A stretch of 64,000 nt of DNA from Gammaproteobacteria bacterium (lineage in GTDB: Bacteria; Pseudomonadota; Gammaproteobacteria; Pseudomonadales; UBA5518): contig JADKDK010000007.1 in NCBI GenBank assembly GCA_016718385.1, forward strand, positions 310,001 to 374,000, written 5' to 3'. Under the pieces are notes generated by a model that worked only from the letters and a program-made list of their open reading frames with translations, was not told the origin of the DNA and did not search any database. The first letter of the stretch is position 1; every line of letters begins with the position of its first letter. This document shows, in pieces, positions 42,945 through 51,297 of the stretch. The position numbers and the translations under genes were made by a program.

Positions 42945-43538
42945 ATGACAGAGCGCACGGCAGAAATCAGCCGCAACACCCTCGAGACGAAGATCAGCGT
43001 GCGGCTGAACCTGGACGGTTCGGGCAAGGCCGAGCTGGACACCGGTATTCCCTTCCTCGACCACATGCTGGACCAGGTGGCGCGGCACGGCCTCGTGGAC
43101 CTGCGCGTGCAGGCCGAGGGCGATTTGCACATCGACGACCACCACACGGTCGAGGACATCGGCATCACGATCGGCCAGGCCTTCGCGAAGGCGATCGGCA
43201 GCAAGACCGGCGTGGTGCGCTATGGCCACAGCTATGTGCCGCTGGACGAAGCGTTGTCGCGCGTGGTGATCGACCTCTCGGGGCGCCCCGGGCTGGAGTT
43301 CCACGTGCCGTTCACGCGCGCCCAGGTCGGCGGCTTCGACGTGGACCTGTTCCGCGAGTTCTTCCAGGGCTTCGTGAACCATGCCGGCGTGACGCTGCAC
43401 ATCGACAACCTGCGCGGCGTGAACTCGCACCACCAGGCCGAGACGGTGTTCAAGGCCTTCGGTCGCGCGCTGCGCATGGCCGTGACGCCGGATGCGCGCA
43501 TGGCCGGCGTCACGCCCTCCACCAAGGGCACGCTCTAG
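42945..43538 (+). CDS. hisB: imidazoleglycerol-phosphate dehydratase HisB
   Basis: The 197-residue single-function dehydratase performs step 6 of histidine synthesis. The two metal-binding His-rich motifs are DDHHTVEDIG and NSHHQAETVFK, and the family's conserved LDHMLDQ is also visible. It lacks the N-terminal phosphatase domain that E. coli HisB has. The start is the ATG at 42945. hisH follows four bases after the stop. Confidence 0.96.
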   Translation: MTERTAEISRNTLETKISVRLNLDGSGKAELDTGIPFLDHMLDQVARHGLVDLRVQAEGDLHIDDHHTVEDIGITIGQAFAKAIGSKTGVVRYGHSYVPLDEALSRVVIDLSGRPGLEFHVPFTRAQVGGFDVDLFREFFQGFVNHAGVTLHIDNLRGVNSHHQAETVFKAFGRALRMAVTPDARMAGVTPSTKGTL

Positions 43539-43542
43539 CGCC

Positions 43543-44205
43543 ATGACGATGCAGCGCGTCGCGGTCGTCGACTACGGCATGGGCAACCTGCACTCGGTCG
43601 CCAAGGCCCTGCAGCATGTCGCGCCCGACGTCGAGGTGCTGGTCACCGGCGACGCGGCAATCATCGCCGGCGCCGATCGCGTGGTCTTCCCCGGCGTCGG
43701 TGCTATCCGCGACTGCATGGGCGAGCTGACCCGTCGCGGCCTCACCGGCGCGATCCGCCGGGCGGCCGACGAAAAGCCGCTGCTCGCGATCTGCATCGGC
43801 ATGCAGGCGCTGATGCAGTCCAGCGAGGAGAACGGCGGCACCGCCTGTCTCGGGATCCTGCCCGGGCGCGTGCACCATTTCGGTGCCTCGCTCGCGGACG
43901 CCGACGGCAACACGCTGAAGGTGCCGCACATGGGCTGGAACCAGGTACACCAGGAATACCATCCGCTGTGGACCGGCATCCCGCAGGACAGCCGCTTCTA
44001 CTTCGTGCACAGCTACTACGTGGAGCCGGCACAGCGCGAGCTGGTGGCCGGCGGCTGCGAATACGGCCTCGGCTTCGCCGCCGCGCTCGCGCGCGGCAAC
44101 CTGTTCGCGGTGCAGTTCCACCCGGAAAAGAGTCATACCGCGGGGCTGCAGTTGCTCGCGAATTTCGTCGCCTGGAACGGGCGGGCCCTGGAGTGCGCAT
44201 GCTGA
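43543..44205 (+). CDS. hisH: imidazole glycerol phosphate synthase, glutaminase subunit HisH
   Basis: The 220-residue class I amidotransferase opens VAVVDYGMGNLHSVAKAL. The nucleophile Cys lies in LLAICIGMQALM, and the His-Glu pair in AVQFHPEKS. It hydrolyses glutamine and channels ammonia to HisF. Its stop overlaps the hisA start by seven bases. Confidence 0.96.
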   Translation: MTMQRVAVVDYGMGNLHSVAKALQHVAPDVEVLVTGDAAIIAGADRVVFPGVGAIRDCMGELTRRGLTGAIRRAADEKPLLAICIGMQALMQSSEENGGTACLGILPGRVHHFGASLADADGNTLKVPHMGWNQVHQEYHPLWTGIPQDSRFYFVHSYYVEPAQRELVAGGCEYGLGFAAALARGNLFAVQFHPEKSHTAGLQLLANFVAWNGRALECAC

Positions 44206-44942
44206 TCATCCCCGCCATCGACCTCAAGGACGGCGCCTGCGTGCGCCTGCGCCAGGGCCGCATGGACGACTCGACCGTCTTCGGCGATGACCCGGTCGCT
44301 ATGGCAGCGCGCTGGGTGGAGGAGGGCGCGCGGCGCCTGCACCTCGTGGACCTGAACGGCGCCTTCGCGGGCGAGCCCGTCAACGGCGCGGCGGTGCGCG
44401 CGATCACACAGGCGTTTCCGGATCTGCCGGTGCAGATCGGCGGCGGCATCCGCTCGCGCGAGACCGTGCGCAGCTACCTCGATGCGGGCGTGCAGTGGGT
44501 GATCATCGGCACGCTGGCGGTGAAGGATCCCGGCTTCGTCGCGCAGCTCTGCGCCGAGTTCCCGGGCCGCGTGATCGTCGGCATCGATGCACGCAACGGC
44601 ATGGTGGCCACCGACGGCTGGGCCGAGGTTTCGCGCGTTGCCGCGGTCGACCTGGCGCAACAGTTCGCGGCCGCCGGCGTGGCCGCGATCGTCTACACCG
44701 ACATCGACCGCGACGGCATGATGCAGGGCGTGAACATCCCGGCGACGCGCCACCTGGCCGAGGCGGGCGGCATTCCGGTCATCGCCTCGGGCGGCGTGAC
44801 CACCATCGAGGACATCAAGGCGCTGTCGCGCGAGGCCGCGAGCGGCATCGTCGGCGCGATCAGCGGCCGCGCGTTGTACGAGGGCACGCTGGACCTGCGC
44901 GCCGCGCAGGCCTGGTGCGACGCGAACGCCGCGGGGGGCTGA
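44199..44942 (+). CDS. hisA: ProFAR isomerase HisA
   Basis: The 247-residue half-barrel protein has the catalytic Asp in MLIIPAIDLKDGACVRL and the second in YTDIDRDGMMQG, with phosphate-binding GGGIRS and ASGGVTT loops. It acts between hisI/hisE and hisHF. It overlaps hisH by seven bases, and hisF begins two bases after its stop. Confidence 0.96.
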   Translation: MLIIPAIDLKDGACVRLRQGRMDDSTVFGDDPVAMAARWVEEGARRLHLVDLNGAFAGEPVNGAAVRAITQAFPDLPVQIGGGIRSRETVRSYLDAGVQWVIIGTLAVKDPGFVAQLCAEFPGRVIVGIDARNGMVATDGWAEVSRVAAVDLAQQFAAAGVAAIVYTDIDRDGMMQGVNIPATRHLAEAGGIPVIASGGVTTIEDIKALSREAASGIVGAISGRALYEGTLDLRAAQAWCDANAAGG

Positions 44943-44944
44943 GC

Positions 44945-45718
44945 ATGGGGCTGGCCAAGCGCATCATTCCGTGTCTCGACGTCGACAAGGGGCGCGTGGT
45001 CAAGGGCGTGCGCTTCGTGGACATCCGCGATGCCGGCGACCCGGTGGAGATCGCCAAGCGCTACAACGAGCAGGGTGCCGACGAGGTCACCTTCCTCGAT
45101 ATCACCGCGAGCCACGAGGGCCGCGATACCACGCTCGCCACCGTGGAGCGCATGGCCAGCGAGGTGTTCATCCCGCTGACCGTGGGCGGCGGCATCCGCG
45201 AGCTGCAGGACATCCGCAACCTCCTCAACGCCGGCGCCGACAAGGTCGCGATCAATACCGCGGCGATCCATCGTCCGGAGTTCGTGCAGGAAGCCTCCGA
45301 CCGTTTCGGGGCGCAGTGCATCGTGGTGGCAATTGATGCCAAGAAAGTGAGCGCTCAAGGCGAGCCTCTGCGCTGGGAGATATTCACCCACGGCGGGCGC
45401 CGCGCGACCGGCATCGACGCGATCGACTGGGCGCGGCGCATGGTTGCCTACGGCGCCGGCGAGATCCTGCTGACCAGCATGGATCGCGACGGCACGAAGG
45501 ACGGCTTCGACATCGCGCTGACGCGCACGGTCAGCGAGGCAGTGGCGGTGCCGGTGATCGCCTCGGGCGGGGTGGGCAGCCTGCAGCACCTGGTCGACGG
45601 CGTGCTCGATGGACATGCCGACGCCGTGCTGGCGGCCAGCATCTTTCACTTCGGGGAATTCACCATCGGGGAGGCAAAGGCCTACATGGCCTCCCGTGGA
45701 GTGGAGGTCAGGCTCTAG
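44945..45718 (+). CDS. hisF: imidazole glycerol phosphate synthase, cyclase subunit HisF
   Basis: The 257-residue barrel protein opens GLAKRIIPCLDVDKGRVVKG with the first catalytic Asp, and has the second in LLTSMDRDGTKDGFD. The phosphate loops are GGGIRE and ASGGVGS. It makes imidazole glycerol phosphate with ammonia from HisH. It is the last gene of the operon and is convergent with the small DUF6316-type gene. Confidence 0.97.
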   Translation: MGLAKRIIPCLDVDKGRVVKGVRFVDIRDAGDPVEIAKRYNEQGADEVTFLDITASHEGRDTTLATVERMASEVFIPLTVGGGIRELQDIRNLLNAGADKVAINTAAIHRPEFVQEASDRFGAQCIVVAIDAKKVSAQGEPLRWEIFTHGGRRATGIDAIDWARRMVAYGAGEILLTSMDRDGTKDGFDIALTRTVSEAVAVPVIASGGVGSLQHLVDGVLDGHADAVLAASIFHFGEFTIGEAKAYMASRGVEVRL

Positions 45719-45730
45719 GCAGCGCGCCCG

Positions 45731-45967
45731 TCACGCCGTGTGCAACGAGGCGTAAAAGGTCGACAGCACCTTGGGTTCCGCGAGCTGGATGAAGTCCAGG
45801 AAGTCGTCGAGTCCTTTCTGGGCCTCGCTCTTGTCGCCGAAGGGGCCAATCGATGCCCCCTCGCGGGTCGCGAAATACCAGGCGCTGTTGACGGCAAAAA
45901 AACGATCCGTCCGCATCGGCACCGCGCCGGCTTCTCCGTTGCGCTTTTCGTCCATTTTCTTGTGCAC
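45731..45967 (-). CDS. DUF6316-like small protein
   Basis: The 78-residue soluble protein reads MRTDRFFAVNSAWYFATREGASIGPFGDKSEA, the recognisable core of the small gammaproteobacterial DUF6316 family (RxDRFFxxNxxWYFxTREGxxxGPF). Its function is unknown. The start could be at 45967 or at a second Met four residues on. It stands alone, convergent with hisF. Confidence 0.65.
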   Translation of the reverse strand: MHKKMDEKRNGEAGAVPMRTDRFFAVNSAWYFATREGASIGPFGDKSEAQKGLDDFLDFIQLAEPKVLSTFYASLHTA

Positions 45968-46122
45968 CCAGGCCAGTTGTTTCGCTCGGATATGCCTATC
46001 CGCTTCCGGTTGCAGTCTAGAACAGGCTGTCGGAAGTGTGACGAAGTTCGCACTAATAATCCGGGTTTGTCAAATACTGCCGATCTTTGTCCCGCGCAGC
46101 CCCGGTAGAGCCCCCTCGCGGC

Positions 46123-47541
46123 TCAACCGGCAGGCGGTTCGGGCGGGCTCGCGGGCGGCTCGGAGCCGCGGGTGAACGCGATTCCCTTCAGCAGGTTCAG
46201 CGCCTCGTAGAGCTGGTTGTCGTCGCTGCGCAGGTCGATACTGACCTTGGGCGTGCTGCGCTCGCGGCTGCCGTTCTCGCCGTTGCCGTTGTCATTCGAG
46301 AGGTGGCGCGCGAGGTCCGCCTCGGTGACCCGCGGCGTGCTGGCGATGGTCGTGACCTCGGCGCGCTCGACCACGATGTCCGGGATGATGCCCTGGGCCT
46401 GGATCGAGCGGCCTTTCGGCGTGAAGTAGCGCGCGGTGGTGAGCTTGATTGCGCGCTCCTCGCTGATCGGCAGCACCGTCTGCACCGAGCCCTTGCCGAA
46501 GCTGTCGGTGCCGACCACGATCGCGCGCTTGTGGTCCTGCAGCGCGCCGGCCACGATTTCCGAGGCGGAAGCCGAGCCGCCGTTGATCAGCACCACCAGC
46601 GGTGCTCCGCCGAGCTCGTCGCCGCTCGTGGCGCTGAAGCGCGAGCGCGCGTTCTCGACGCGGCCCTCGGTGTATACGACGAGCCCCGATTCGAGGAAGG
46701 CGTCGGCCACATCGACCGAGGACTGCAGCACGCCGCCGGGGTTGTTGCGCAGGTCCAGCACCACGCCGCGCAGCGGGCCCTTGCTCTCCTTTTGCATGCG
46801 CCCGATGGCGGCGATCATGTCGGCGCCGGTCTCGTTCTGGAACTGCGCGATGCGCAGGTAACCGAAGCCAGGCTCCAGCAGCCGCGCGCGCACGCTCTTT
46901 ACCTTGATCACGTCGCGCGTCAGCGTGACGTCGAAGGGGGCGGGGTTGCCCTCGCGCATGATCGTCATCTCGATCTTCGAGCCCTTCGGTCCGCGCATCA
47001 TGTTCACGGCGTCGTTCAGCCCCAGGCCTTTGACCGACTTGCCGTCGAGCTTGATGATCACGTCGCCGCTCTCGATGCCCGCCGCGCTCGCGGGCGTGTC
47101 GTCGATCGGGGTGATCACGCGCACGAAGCCGTTGCTGTCGACGCCGACCTCCAGCCCCACGCCGCCGAACTCACCCGTGGTGTGCTCGCGCAGGTCGGCG
47201 AAGGAATCCTTGTCGAGGTAGGCCGAGTGCGGGTCGAGCCCGTTCAGCATGCCCTTGATCGCGCTCTCGAGCAGCGTGCGGTCGTCGACTTCCTCCACGT
47301 AGGCAGTGCGGATCTGGTTGAACACGTCGGCGAAGATGCGCAGTTCCGTCAGCGGCAGCTGCCCCGGCTGGTCGTCGCGCGGCAACGCCTCTGCGGTGGC
47401 CGGGTCGGGGCTGACCGCGGTCTCGGCTTCCTGCGCGCAAGCCGGGCCGGCCGCGAGGCCGGCACCGAGGGTCAGTGCTACGGCAAGGCGGCGAACGGCA
47501 AGAGACTGGGGAAACGCGAGCATGCGACTACGTTGGAGCAT
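46123..47541 (-). CDS. ctpA: carboxy-terminal processing protease, S41 family (CtpA/Prc-like)
   Basis: The protein has a signal peptide (RRLAVALTLGAGLAAGPACAQ), an S41 front domain (YVEEVDDRTLLESAIKGMLNGLDPHSAYLD), and a PDZ domain (VGLEVGVDSNGFVRVITPIDDTPA). The catalytic region GGSASASEIVAGALQDHKRAIVVG contains the Ser and QD..., with the Lys further on in GKGSVQT. It acts in the periplasm, trimming cell-wall hydrolases or tagged proteins. The start is either the ATG at 47541 or the one at 47523, both with poor ribosome-binding sites. The gene is flanked by hisF and the rhodanese gene, as in related genomes. Confidence 0.92.
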   Translation of the reverse strand: MLQRSRMLAFPQSLAVRRLAVALTLGAGLAAGPACAQEAETAVSPDPATAEALPRDDQPGQLPLTELRIFADVFNQIRTAYVEEVDDRTLLESAIKGMLNGLDPHSAYLDKDSFADLREHTTGEFGGVGLEVGVDSNGFVRVITPIDDTPASAAGIESGDVIIKLDGKSVKGLGLNDAVNMMRGPKGSKIEMTIMREGNPAPFDVTLTRDVIKVKSVRARLLEPGFGYLRIAQFQNETGADMIAAIGRMQKESKGPLRGVVLDLRNNPGGVLQSSVDVADAFLESGLVVYTEGRVENARSRFSATSGDELGGAPLVVLINGGSASASEIVAGALQDHKRAIVVGTDSFGKGSVQTVLPISEERAIKLTTARYFTPKGRSIQAQGIIPDIVVERAEVTTIASTPRVTEADLARHLSNDNGNGENGSRERSTPKVSIDLRSDDNQLYEALNLLKGIAFTRGSEPPASPPEPPAG

Positions 47542-47879
47542 AAAGGGCGGTGAACCGGTTCCGGAAAGCACAAAATATGTACGACCAGTTTGCATGAAGC
47601 GGATTCCCGGCACCATAGGACGAACTGCCGCCCTGTCGCGCGCAGGGACCCGGCCGGGCGCGCCGAGGGCCGGGTCCGTGCCGCTCGCGGCCGCCGCCTG
47701 GCACGTCCCTGTGCGGCGGCTACGCGTGTTGCCGAAATCGCTCCCGGCGATTTCGGCATCCACATGTCCGCTCGCGGCACGGACCCGCCCCTCGCCACGC
47801 CCTACGGCGGTGGTTCGGTCCGTGTGGGAGCGCGCCCCGCGCGCGACTAAGGGCGCGTCAGGCGGGCACACCGGGCCGG

Positions 47880-47909
47880 TTGGTGGGCCGCCGGGGCGGC
47901 GTGTATACT
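47880..47909 (+). promoter_or_regulatory. sigma-70-type promoter of the rhodanese-grxC-secB genes
   Basis: TTGGTG and TATACT are separated by 18 bases, about 72 bases before the rhodanese ATG. The -10 box is good and the -35 is partial. Confidence 0.6.
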
Positions 47910-47981
47910 TGCGCGCTTTGTTTCTGGGGCGTTTTCCGCGAACGGAGCGCGCGCCGCGGTTGGGCCTGGCCCGGGGATTCA

Positions 47982-48398
47982 ATGGATCTGTTCATCCAGT
48001 TCGTGGGTGCCAAGTGGTACCTGTTCACGGCAGTCATCGTGCTGCTGTTCCTGCTCATGAACCACGAGCGCAGGAAGGGCGGCCCCAGCGTCTCGCCGGC
48101 CCAGCTCACGCAGCTCGTGAACCAGCACGAGGGCATCGTGGTCGACCTGCGCGAGGCGGCGGACTATCGCCAGGGTCATATCGTCGAGAGCATCAACCTG
48201 CCGCTGGCGAAGCTGCCCGAGCGCATCGCGGAGCTCGAGCGCTACCGCGACAAACCGGTGGTGCTGGTCTGCAAGTTCGGCCAGTCCGCCAATGGTGCCG
48301 CGAAGTCGCTGAAAGAGAATGGCTTCACCAGGGTCTTCAAGCTCGGCGGCGGCATCTCGGAGTGGCAGGGCTCGCAGCTGCCGCTGGTGAGATCCTGA
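47982..48398 (+). CDS. membrane-anchored rhodanese-like sulfurtransferase
   Basis: The 138-residue protein has an N-terminal membrane helix (WYLFTAVIVLLFLLMN) and a rhodanese domain with DLREAADYRQGHI, and the active-site loop VLVCKFGQSANGA holding the catalytic Cys. Rhodaneses carry persulfide sulfur. Next to it are glutaredoxin and SecB genes, the order seen in related gammaproteobacteria. grxC starts five bases after its stop. Confidence 0.92.
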   Translation: MDLFIQFVGAKWYLFTAVIVLLFLLMNHERRKGGPSVSPAQLTQLVNQHEGIVVDLREAADYRQGHIVESINLPLAKLPERIAELERYRDKPVVLVCKFGQSANGAAKSLKENGFTRVFKLGGGISEWQGSQLPLVRS

Positions 48399-48402
48399 AG
48401 CG

Positions 48403-48675
48403 ATGGCGCTGGTCACGATGTACACCACGCCGTGGTGTCCCTATTGCATCGCCGCGCGCGAGCTGCTGCAGCGGCTCGGCGTCGAATACGAGGACATCAA
48501 CGTGGGCTCGGACCGCGCGCTGCGCGCCGAGATGGAAATGCGCGCCGGCCGCTACACGGTGCCGCAGATATGGATCGGCAGTCGCCATGTCGGCGGCTTC
48601 GATGACATGAACGAGCTGCATCACCGGGGATTGCTCGAACCGCTGCTCGAGGAAATGGCCCGGGGCGGCGACTGA
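48403..48675 (+). CDS. grxC: glutaredoxin 3 GrxC
   Basis: The 90-residue dithiol glutaredoxin has the active site TTPWCPYCIAAR, and the GSH-binding TVPQIWIG and GGFDDMNEL segments. It reduces disulfides with glutathione in the cytoplasm. It is in one operon with the rhodanese gene and secB. Confidence 0.96.
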   Translation: MALVTMYTTPWCPYCIAARELLQRLGVEYEDINVGSDRALRAEMEMRAGRYTVPQIWIGSRHVGGFDDMNELHHRGLLEPLLEEMARGGD

Positions 48676-48712
48676 ACAGCAATATGCACAACACCACCGA
48701 GAGGACCGATCG

Positions 48713-49174
48713 ATGACCGAGCAGACCCAGCAGCAGTTCCAGCTGCAGCGCATTTACGTGAAGGATGTGTCCTTCGAGACGCCGCAGGGCCACGAAGTGT
48801 TCCGCCAGCAGTGGAAGCCGCGCGTCAACCTCGAGATGAACACCAAGCAGAACCGCATCGACGACACCAACTACGAAGTGGTGCTGACACTGTCCGTGAC
48901 CGCCTCGCAGGAAGACAAGACCGCGTTCCTCGCCGAGGTGCAGCAGGCCGGCATTTTCTTCGTTGCCGGCATGCCCGAGCCACAACTGCGCCAGGTGCTG
49001 AGCACCGTGTGCCCGAACATCCTGTTCCCGTATGCGCGCGAGGCCATCGACAACCTGGTGACCCGCGGCAGTTTCCCTCCCCTCATGCTCGCGCCGGTGA
49101 ATTTCGACGCGCTCTACCAGCAGGCGGTAAAGCAGCAGGCGCAGGAGCGGGCCGCGACGCCGGCGGTCAACTGA
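48713..49174 (+). CDS. secB: protein-export chaperone SecB
   Basis: The 153-residue protein shows the SecB core FQLQRIYVKDVSFETPQ, NYEVVLTLSVTA and LCPNILFPYAREAIDNLV-like CPNILFPYAREAID. It keeps preproteins unfolded for SecA. AGGACCG lies before the ATG. Two REP hairpins follow its stop. Confidence 0.96.
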   Translation: MTEQTQQQFQLQRIYVKDVSFETPQGHEVFRQQWKPRVNLEMNTKQNRIDDTNYEVVLTLSVTASQEDKTAFLAEVQQAGIFFVAGMPEPQLRQVLSTVCPNILFPYAREAIDNLVTRGSFPPLMLAPVNFDALYQQAVKQQAQERAATPAVN

Positions 49175-49200
49175 GGGCCGGCGCGGTCGCGGGCATGTCC

Positions 49201-49250
49201 CGTGGGTCCGCATTCATGCGGACAATGTCGCCATGAATGGCGACCCACGG
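49201..49250. repeat. REP doublet between secB and trmL
   Basis: GTGGGTCCGCATTCATGCGG (49202 onward) is followed three bases later by GTCGCCATGAATGGCGACCC (about 49227-49246), inverted with respect to its tails. This is an inverted REP doublet between convergent genes, where it might also form a joint 3' hairpin. Confidence 0.85.
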
Positions 49251-49263
49251 GCCACGCGAGGCA

Positions 49264-49728
49264 TCAGATTCCTCCTTCGAAGCCGAGCTGACGCCAGGCT
49301 TCGAACACCACGACCGCTACCGTGTTCGACAGGTTCATGCTGCGGCTGCCCCTGCGCATCGGCAGGCGCAGCACGCGCTCGCGCGGCAGCGCATCGAGCA
49401 CGTCCTGCGGCAGTCCGCGCGTTTCCGGGCCGAACAGCAACGCATCCCCGGCGCGAAACGTTGCGTGGTCATAGCGCGTGGCGCCGCGCGTGCTGAACGC
49501 GAACAGGCGCTGTCCGGGGTGCTCCGCGAGGTAGCTGCCGAGATCTGGCCAGGTGCGCAGCGTGGCCCACTCGTGGTAGTCGAGCCCGGCGCGACGCAAG
49601 CGGGCATCATCGAGCGTGAAGCCGAGCGGCTCGACCAGGTGCAGTGCGCAGCCGGTGTTGGCGCACAGACGGATCACGTTGCCGGTGTTGGGCGGGATTT
49701 CGGGTTGGTAGAGCACGACGTTGAGCAT
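49264..49728 (-). CDS. trmL: tRNA (cytidine/uridine-34-2'-O)-methyltransferase TrmL
   Basis: The 154-residue SPOUT enzyme opens MLNVVLYQPEIPPNTGNVIRLCANTG, has LFGPETRGLPQDVL, and ends with MNLSNTVAVVVFEAWRQLGF, the trefoil-knot SAM site. It methylates the wobble base of leucine tRNAs. The start is the ATG complementary to 49726-49728. It reads leftward, convergent with secB. Confidence 0.94.
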   Translation of the reverse strand: MLNVVLYQPEIPPNTGNVIRLCANTGCALHLVEPLGFTLDDARLRRAGLDYHEWATLRTWPDLGSYLAEHPGQRLFAFSTRGATRYDHATFRAGDALLFGPETRGLPQDVLDALPRERVLRLPMRRGSRSMNLSNTVAVVVFEAWRQLGFEGGI

Positions 49729-49766
49729 GGCGCGATTGTAGGCGCCGGCCATGCCGGCAGCCACCG

Positions 49767-49869
49767 GTGGGTCGGGCTTGTAGGTCGGGCTTCAGCCCGA
49801 CAAGGGTTCGGCGAAAGCCGAACCCGCCGCCTACCCGCAGGCACAAGTCGGCATGAATGCCGACCCACA
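49767..49869. repeat. mixed REP cluster between trmL and ntrC
   Basis: This is a nested set: GTGGGTCGGGCTT, then GTAGGTCGGGCTTCAGCCCG, a GGTTCGGCGAAAGCCGAACC hairpin, and GTCGGCATGAATGCCGACCC. One copy appears inserted in another. It lies between the trmL start and the ntrC stop. Confidence 0.8.
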
Positions 49870-49875
49870 AGACGG

Positions 49876-51297
49876 TCAGTCGCCGTTGTCGGGCAGCCCG
49901 GTGAGCTCCAGTTCCTTGATCTTGCGCGTCAGCGTGTTGCGGCCCCAGCCGAGCAGCTCGGCGGCTTCGCCGCGCCGCCCGTGCGTGTGCATCAGCGCCG
50001 TCTCGATCATCGCGGTCTCGAAGCGTGGCAGTGCGGTATCGAGCAGTCGGCCGTTGCCGCGGCGCACTTCGCTGTCGGCCCAGGCGCGCAGCAATTCCAG
50101 CCAGTCCCCGCGCGAACTCTCGCCCTGTTCCGTGGCGAGCAATTCCGGCGGGAGGTCGGCGATATGCACCTCGCGCCCCGATGCCATCACGGTGAGCCAG
50201 CGGCAGGCATTCTCCAGCTGGCGCACGTTGCCCGGCCACGACAGCCCGGCCATGTAGGCCTCGGTTTCCGGCAGCAGCACTTTCGCCTCGCCGCCCAGTT
50301 CGTCGGCGGCGCGTTTCAGGAAATGCCGCGCCAGGCGCGGGATGTCCTCGCGCCGGTCGCGAAGCCCCGGCAGGTGGATGCGGATCACGTTGAGGCGATG
50401 ATAGAGGTCCTCGCGAAAGCGCCCCTCGCGCACCAGGCTCTCGAGGTTCTGGTGCGTCGCCGCGATGATGCGCACGTTCACGTGCACCGGCACGTGGCCG
50501 CCGACGCGGTAGAACTCGCTGTCGGCCAGCACGCGCAGCAGCCGCGTCTGCGTCTCGGCCGGCATGTCGCCGATCTCGTCGAGGAACAGTGTGCCGCCGT
50601 CGGCCTGCTCGAAGCGCCCGCGCCGCTGCGCCTGCGCGCCGGTGAAGGCACCCTTCTCGTGGCCGAAGAGCTCCGATTCCATCAGGTCCTTCGGGATCGC
50701 GGCCATGTTCAGCGCGATGAACGGGCCGTTGGCACGCGGGCTGTGTCGATGCAGCGCGCGCGCAACCAGTTCCTTGCCGGTGCCCGATTCGCCGTTGATC
50801 AGCACCGTGATCAGCGAATGCGACAGGCGACCGATGGCGCGGAACACCTCCTGCATCGCCGGCGCCTCGCCGATGATCTCGGTCGATTCGGGCGGGACTT
50901 CCTCGGCGGGCACATCAGCCTGCTGGCGCCGATGCGCCAGCGCGCGCTTGGTGACGGTGACCACCTCGTCGATGTCGAAAGGCTTTGGCAGGTACTCGAA
51001 GGCGCCGCCCTGGTACGAGGCCACCGCGCTGTCGAGGTCGGAATGCGCCGTGGTGATGATCACGGGCAGCTCGGGGTGCGAGGCGCGGATGCGCGAGAGC
51101 AGTTGCAGCCCGTCGATCCCGGGCATGCGGATGTCGCTGATGATCGCGTCCGGCGCATCATCGCGCAGCCGGCGCATCAACGCCTCCGCATCGGCGAAGC
51201 TGGAGGCCTCGATCGCGGCGCCCGCGAGCGCTTTTTCCAGCACCCAGCGTATCGAGCGGTCGTCGTCCACGATCCACACGCGCGGTGTATCAGTCAT
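49876..51297 (-). CDS. ntrC: nitrogen regulation response regulator NtrC
   Basis: The 473-residue sigma-54 activator has a receiver domain with phospho-acceptor Asp55 (ISDIRMPG). Its AAA+ domain carries GESGTGKE, the sigma-54-contacting GAFTGA and FLDEIGDM. A C-terminal Fis-type helix-turn-helix follows (GEAAELLGWGRNTLTRKIKEL). Phosphorylated by NtrB under nitrogen limitation, it should bind the dyads found upstream of glnA and of ntrB here. Its start overlaps the ntrB stop by eight bases. Confidence 0.97.
   Translation of the reverse strand: MTDTPRVWIVDDDRSIRWVLEKALAGAAIEASSFADAEALMRRLRDDAPDAIISDIRMPGIDGLQLLSRIRASHPELPVIITTAHSDLDSAVASYQGGAFEYLPKPFDIDEVVTVTKRALAHRRQQADVPAEEVPPESTEIIGEAPAMQEVFRAIGRLSHSLITVLINGESGTGKELVARALHRHSPRANGPFIALNMAAIPKDLMESELFGHEKGAFTGAQAQRRGRFEQADGGTLFLDEIGDMPAETQTRLLRVLADSEFYRVGGHVPVHVNVRIIAATHQNLESLVREGRFREDLYHRLNVIRIHLPGLRDRREDIPRLARHFLKRAADELGGEAKVLLPETEAYMAGLSWPGNVRQLENACRWLTVMASGREVHIADLPPELLATEQGESSRGDWLELLRAWADSEVRRGNGRLLDTALPRFETAMIETALMHTHGRRGEAAELLGWGRNTLTRKIKELELTGLPDNGD

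Noticed and set aside
42899..42945. Histidine attenuator before hisB
   Set aside because: The leader is only about 40 bases long and has no His-codon run or alternative hairpins.
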